This document shows positions 5,436 to 8,508 of a stretch of DNA of 8,508 bases, piece by piece. The notes beneath the pieces are model-generated. The model ran no database searches. It saw nothing but the letters and a program-made list of their open reading frames with translations, and was not told where the DNA came from. The stretch spans positions 1-8,508 of the forward strand of contig JACRMD010000106.1 in NCBI GenBank assembly GCA_016215085.1. Direction: 5' to 3'. How positions within the stretch are numbered: the first letter of the stretch is position 1; each line of letters opens with the position of its first letter. The DNA is from Solirubrobacterales bacterium (lineage in GTDB: Bacteria > Actinomycetota > Thermoleophilia > Solirubrobacterales > Solirubrobacteraceae). The position numbers were made by a program, and so were the translations under genes.

Positions 5436-6519
5436 CGGCGACCGCCGCGACCGCCCAGTCCTCGCGGAAGACCACGTCGAAGTAGCGGTCCGGGAACCAC
5501 GCCTGCGTCAGCAGCGATGCCGCGACGACGAGCGCGGGCGCGAGGCGGTCGCCGCGCGCGCCCCACACGACCGCCGCGAACGGCAGCAGCCAGCAGACGT
5601 ACTGCGGCGAGAGCACCTTGCCCAGCGCGACGAAGGCGAGCGTCGCGGCGAACGACGCGCGCAGCAGGTCGCGCGGCGCCATCGCCACGCACCACGCCAG
5701 CGCGGCGGCGAGCGCCAGGGTGAACAGCCATCCCACCGCGTCGGCGGGCCCGCCGTCGAGGCCGTTGGACTTGAACCGGTCGTGCCGGACGGGGTCGCCG
5801 GTCACGTGCGCGCCGCCGGTCACCGACAGGACGGCCGCGGGCGTGGACTCGATCTGCACCGGCCGCTCGAGGTGGAACGCCACCATCTCGCGCGGGAAGC
5901 CGCCCGCCGCCGCGAACGGGACGCCGAGCGCGAGCACGACCGCGGCGAACGCCAGCGCCGGCCGCGTCCGGTCGCGCAGCCAGGCCAGCGCGCACACCGC
6001 CACGACGGCCGGCCACAGCTTCGCCATCGTCGCGACGCCGAGCACGGCGAGCCCCGCGACCGGGCGCTCGCGCAGGACGAGCGCGAGCCCGGCCAGCGTC
6101 AGCGCGATCGGCAGCAGGTCGATGTGCGTGGCGACCAGCGCGCCGGCCACCGGCGGCAGCGCCACCATCGCCCAGCCGGCCCGCGCGCCGCCCAGCGCCC
6201 ACGCCGCGCCCTGGGCCAGCAGCGCGCAGGCGAGCATCAGCCACGACATCCCGGCGGCGTCGCCGCCGGCCAGGCCGATCGGCAGCAGCGCCACGGGCGG
6301 GTACTCGAAGACGAAGTCGCGGTAGGGCACGCCGCCGTCGAGCAACAGCGACCGGTACACCGAGTAGACGTACAGGTCGTTGACCTTCGTCGACGAGAAC
6401 GGCCCGGCCGTCGTGCTCAACCACCAGACGGCGGCGAGCGCGAGGGCGGAGGCGGCTACGCCGGCTCGGGGACGCGATAGCGCGCGAACAGCGCGACGGC
6501 CAGCAGCGGGAAGAACCAC
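5344..6519 (-). CDS. DUF2029/GT87-type integral membrane glycosyltransferase
   Basis: About 391 aa, almost wholly hydrophobic with roughly ten membrane helices, in the range of GT87 (GT-C fold) enzymes that transfer mannose or similar sugars from polyprenyl phosphate outside the membrane. After the first helix (about 20-38) comes the family's first external loop: STKVNDLYVYSVYRSLL (D48 is the likely catalytic or base Asp) followed by GGVPYRDFVFEYPPVALL (62-79), the PY-x-D-F-x-x-EYPP pattern. Later segments include ATMAKLWPAVVAVCALAWLR and VLSPQYVCWLLPF, also typical. The start is uncertain: the GTG at 6517-6519 keeps the first helix but overlaps the upstream gene by 64 nt and has no clear ribosome-binding site; a TTG at 6418-6420 would cut the helix. 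The 3' end overlaps the phosphoesterase gene by 92 nt. It is the last gene of the run from 8508. The acceptor and donor sugar are unknown. Confidence 0.85.
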   Translation of the reverse strand: MVLPAAGRRAVRALSRPRAGVAASALALAAVWWLSTTAGPFSSTKVNDLYVYSVYRSLLLDGGVPYRDFVFEYPPVALLPIGLAGGDAAGMSWLMLACALLAQGAAWALGGARAGWAMVALPPVAGALVATHIDLLPIALTLAGLALVLRERPVAGLAVLGVATMAKLWPAVVAVCALAWLRDRTRPALAFAAVVLALGVPFAAAGGFPREMVAFHLERPVQIESTPAAVLSVTGGAHVTGDPVRHDRFKSNGLDGGPADAVGWLFTLALAAALAWCVAMAPRDLLRASFAATLAFVALGKVLSPQYVCWLLPFAAVVWGARGDRLAPALVVAASLLTQAWFPDRYFDVVFREDWAVAAVAVRDLLLVLALAATARALARSPSPSAAPART

Positions 6520-8114
6520 ACCAGGTAGAGGTAGAACCAGTACGTGACGCCGAGCTGCAGCGCGATGGTCACCGCCGCGCCCATCGCGGCCAGTCCGACG
6601 ACGTCCCGCCGCCGGGGCAGGAACGCCGCGGCGACCACGAGCAGCGCCGCGAGCGCCTGCCAGACGTGCTGCAGGCCCTCGAGGTCGTAGAGCCCCCAGA
6701 TGGAGAACGGCGCGTCGCGGCCGGCCTGGAAGCCGATCGTGCGGTCGTAGACCGTCGACCACGACTCGCCCTGGGCGAGGATCGGCATGACGGCGATGAG
6801 CGCGACGCCCACGAAGGCCAGGGTGAACGGGATCACGGTCCGCCACCAGGTCCCCCGGCGCGCGCCGTGCGTGGCCAGCAGCGGCACGAGCCCGAGCGAG
6901 CCGAACTTCGCCAGGCCGCCCAGCGCCGCGGCGATCCCGCGCGCGGGCGGGCTCGTGGCGACCGCGAGGGCCAGCACCGCGAACAGCGCGACCAGCGAGT
7001 CGTTGGAGTTGGTGTTCAAGGCGTACAACGTGAACGGCCACGTCGCCCACAGGTACGCGAGCACGATGCCCAGGCCGCGCCCGCCGAGGTTGCGCCCGAC
7101 GAGGAACAGCAGTGCCATCGTCGCGAGGTCGAACGCGATCGCCGCGCCGTGCGCCGCGGGCAGCTCGTCCCACCGGCCGCTCCACGGCATCGCCTGCTCG
7201 AACGGCACGTAGGCCGCGTAGGTGACCGGGCCGTACGTGTCGCCGTGCTCGTTGTCCTTGGGGAACGCGCCGTACAGCGGCTCGCCGTCGACGAGCTTGT
7301 CGGCCCCGATGACGCCCGCGTAGCCGACGTCGATGACGTTCGAGTTGGTGATGTTGAGGCCGACGCGGAACCCGACGAGGAACACGAGCGCGACCGCGAG
7401 CCAGCCGACGGGGACCACCAGCGGCAGCTGGGGTGGGTGGGCCGTTCTCCCGGTGCGGAACGCCAGCCACAGCGCCCGCGCCAGCAGGTAGGCCAGCAGC
7501 GGGTAGACGATCGGCACCGACGCGTCGATGTTGGCGTCGTTGAAGAACGCCACCGAGACGCCGAACGCGGCGAGCACGACGAGGTCGAGGTGCAGCATCC
7601 GCAGCGGCCGGCGCCACGCCACGAACGGGGCGACGAACAGGACGGTGAGCGGGATCCACACCCACGGGGAGTTGACCTTGCGGCCGAAGGCCCCCGGGTA
7701 GCCGCGCGCCATCGTCCACGCCACCTGCGGGCCGTTCCACGCCTCGAGGATGGCGCCGGTCGCGTCGTCGACGAGGACCTGCGCGACCTCGCGCCGGTCC
7801 TTGCCCTTGCCCGGCGTGAACCACGAGACCTGCCACCGCACCGGCCCCTTGAGGAAGACCTCGGGCTTGGCCTTGGGGTCGTCCTCGAGCGCCTCGGCGA
7901 CCTTGGGGCTGCGCTTGGCGATGACCAGCGCCGCGTTGCCGGTGAGCCGGTGCAGCGGCGGCTTGCGGGTCATCGTCTGCGGCCGGCTGAGCGCGTTCGG
8001 GTCGCTCGGCGCCCGCGGCAGGAGCTTCTGCGACGTGGAGCCCGGCGTCTGCGCCGCCGCCGGGCCCGCGAGCAGCAGCCCGAGCACCGCCGCGGCGGCG
8101 AGCAGGAGGCGCAT
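6456..8114 (-). CDS. Signal-peptide/PepSY-like domain fused to a GT87-like polytopic membrane protein
   Basis: 552 aa. MRLLLAAAAVLGLLLAGPAAA is a signal peptide with a likely cut between A21 and Q22. Residues 55-128 look like a PepSY-type extracytoplasmic domain: a helix then strands RWQVSWFTPG (93-102) and EVAQVLVDDATGAILEAWNG (109-128), where V-D-D-x-T-G is the typical turn. Residues from 151 on form about ten membrane helices. The loop NSNVIDVGYAGVIGADKL (257-274), GEPLYG and DTYGPVTYAAYVPFE parallels the external loop of GT87 enzymes (Asp after a helix, then PY/YG and YPP/YGP), so D262 is a candidate active-site Asp. It is likely a GT-C glycosyltransferase or a close relative acting outside the membrane. 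The ATG at 8112-8114 shares one base with the upstream stop (TGATG), which suggests reinitiation; a longer reading to 8198 merely re-reads that gene. It pairs with the downstream GT87 gene. Substrate unknown. Confidence 0.87.
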   Translation of the reverse strand: MRLLLAAAAVLGLLLAGPAAAQTPGSTSQKLLPRAPSDPNALSRPQTMTRKPPLHRLTGNAALVIAKRSPKVAEALEDDPKAKPEVFLKGPVRWQVSWFTPGKGKDRREVAQVLVDDATGAILEAWNGPQVAWTMARGYPGAFGRKVNSPWVWIPLTVLFVAPFVAWRRPLRMLHLDLVVLAAFGVSVAFFNDANIDASVPIVYPLLAYLLARALWLAFRTGRTAHPPQLPLVVPVGWLAVALVFLVGFRVGLNITNSNVIDVGYAGVIGADKLVDGEPLYGAFPKDNEHGDTYGPVTYAAYVPFEQAMPWSGRWDELPAAHGAAIAFDLATMALLFLVGRNLGGRGLGIVLAYLWATWPFTLYALNTNSNDSLVALFAVLALAVATSPPARGIAAALGGLAKFGSLGLVPLLATHGARRGTWWRTVIPFTLAFVGVALIAVMPILAQGESWSTVYDRTIGFQAGRDAPFSIWGLYDLEGLQHVWQALAALLVVAAAFLPRRRDVVGLAAMGAAVTIALQLGVTYWFYLYLVWFFPLLAVALFARYRVPEPA

Positions 8115-8116
8115 CA
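8112..8116 (-). promoter_or_regulatory. TGATG stop/start junction (translational reinitiation site)
   Basis: The minus strand reads TGATG: the TGA of the phosphoesterase-like gene and the ATG of the signal-peptide membrane protein share one base. No Shine-Dalgarno precedes it (the upstream sequence is C/G-rich without an AGG or GAG run), so the downstream gene probably relies on ribosomes that have just finished the upstream gene. Confidence 0.6.
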
Positions 8117-8508
8117 GGCGCCGAAGTGGGCGCGAACCATCGGGGCCACGTCGGTCAGCGACCAGGCCTCGAGCGGGGTGCCGGGCGCCGGGTCGCATCC
8201 GGAGTACAGCAGGGCGCCCAGCGAGTCGCTCCGGTGCAGCGAGCCGTGGCTGCCGCCGCCGACGTGGTCGGCGCCGCCCCAGTCGGGGAACTCCCAGCCG
8301 GGGCCGGCGGACAGCAGGACGTCGCCCGAGGTCGCGCAGTCCAGCGCCGCCCAGACGCGGCGCAGCGCGTCGGGGTGGTCGTGTGCGGCGATCCGCCCGT
8401 CGGAGACCTCGGCGCCGATCGCGCCCAGCTCGCCCTCGACCTCCCAGCGCCCGCCGCGGAGGTCGCGCACGGCGGAGGCGCCGCGCTCGGCCCGCCGGAA
8501 CCGCAGGT
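8114..8508 (-). CDS. C-terminal part of an alkaline-phosphatase-superfamily protein (phosphodiesterase/nucleotide-pyrophosphatase-like)
   Basis: The 5' part lies beyond the window; codons are open to the edge, and 130 residues plus the stop are visible. Key segment: DVLLSAGPGWEFPDWGG followed by DHVGGGSHGSLHRSDSLGALL. The S-H-G with nearby histidines resembles the last metal-binding motif of the type I phosphodiesterase/alkaline phosphatase fold (GTHG or SHG). The end SLTDVAPMVRAHFG matches the usual closing helix of that fold ('DiaPT..lhFG'). Such proteins hydrolyse phosphoesters, often outside the cell, or remove or move phosphorylated head groups. The catalytic Thr/Ser would lie in the missing part. 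The stop is at 8114-8116 and overlaps the next start (TGATG), so it is cotranscribed with the two membrane glycosyltransferase-like genes. That hints at envelope polymer metabolism, but this is inference. Confidence 0.82.
   Translation of the reverse strand, partial: LRFRRAERGASAVRDLRGGRWEVEGELGAIGAEVSDGRIAAHDHPDALRRVWAALDCATSGDVLLSAGPGWEFPDWGGADHVGGGSHGSLHRSDSLGALLYSGCDPAPGTPLEAWSLTDVAPMVRAHFGA

Noticed and set aside
6520..7836. Upstream extension of the GT87-like frame to 7836
   Set aside because: The sequence is an Arg/Gly/Ala-rich shadow of the 552-aa membrane protein, whose helices, signal peptide and motifs are in the other frame.
1..8508. Mobile elements, CRISPR arrays, tRNA or rRNA genes
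   Set aside because: No transposase or integrase motifs, no spaced direct repeats, and no tRNA TPsiC-like or rRNA sequence seen on either strand. Composition looks even along the window.

Overview
The window is very GC-rich (roughly 70-75% by eye) and densely coded, with GTG starts, 4-nt start/stop overlaps and strong G/C bias at third codon positions. The gene families (ECF-type sigma factor with a coupled downstream gene, tandem GT87-like membrane glycosyltransferases, a TIGR00282/YmdB-type phosphoesterase) suggest a high-GC actinobacterium. A member of Thermoleophilia (Solirubrobacterales-like) is my best guess. That placement is inference; there is no rRNA or marker gene here to settle it.

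Layout. Minus strand, 4444 down to 1: a tightly packed gene run reading AI-2E-family membrane protein, ABC ATPase, ABC-2 permease, GNAT acetyltransferase, ECF-like sigma factor, then the first 40 codons of a further gene that leaves the window. Neighbours overlap by 4 nt (GTGA or ATGA) or are separated by 4 to about 33 nt, so they look like one transcription unit whose translation is coupled. Plus strand, 4611-5435: a single TIGR00282-family metallophosphoesterase, divergent from the AI-2E run across a 166-nt gap. Minus strand, 8508 down to 5344: the C-terminal part of an alkaline-phosphatase-superfamily protein, then a signal-peptide/PepSY-like/polytopic membrane protein joined to it by a TGATG junction, then a DUF2029/GT87-type membrane glycosyltransferase. 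This last gene converges on the metallophosphoesterase and overlaps it by 92 nt.

How the genes may work together. The ABC ATPase and permease should form a homodimeric ABC-2 exporter. The sigma factor and the gene after it form the usual ECF sigma/partner arrangement, with the partner read from an ATGA junction. The two GT-C type proteins probably use polyprenyl-linked sugars at the outer face of the membrane to modify a cell-envelope glycan or protein; their acceptor cannot be read from sequence.

Most unusual points. (1) The AI-2E-family protein has lost the usual first two membrane helices, and its first ~36 residues instead resemble the N-terminus of a DedA-family membrane protein, so it looks chimeric. 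(2) The only strong ribosome-binding site of the sigma gene is one arm of a hairpin that begins 3 nt after the preceding stop codon, which would suit translational coupling. (3) A perfect 7-bp hairpin sits just upstream of the ribosome-binding site of the sigma partner gene. (4) The convergent gene pair overlaps by 92 nt. There is no gene-free stretch longer than 166 nt. I saw no tRNA, rRNA, CRISPR array, insertion sequence or convincing intrinsic terminator.
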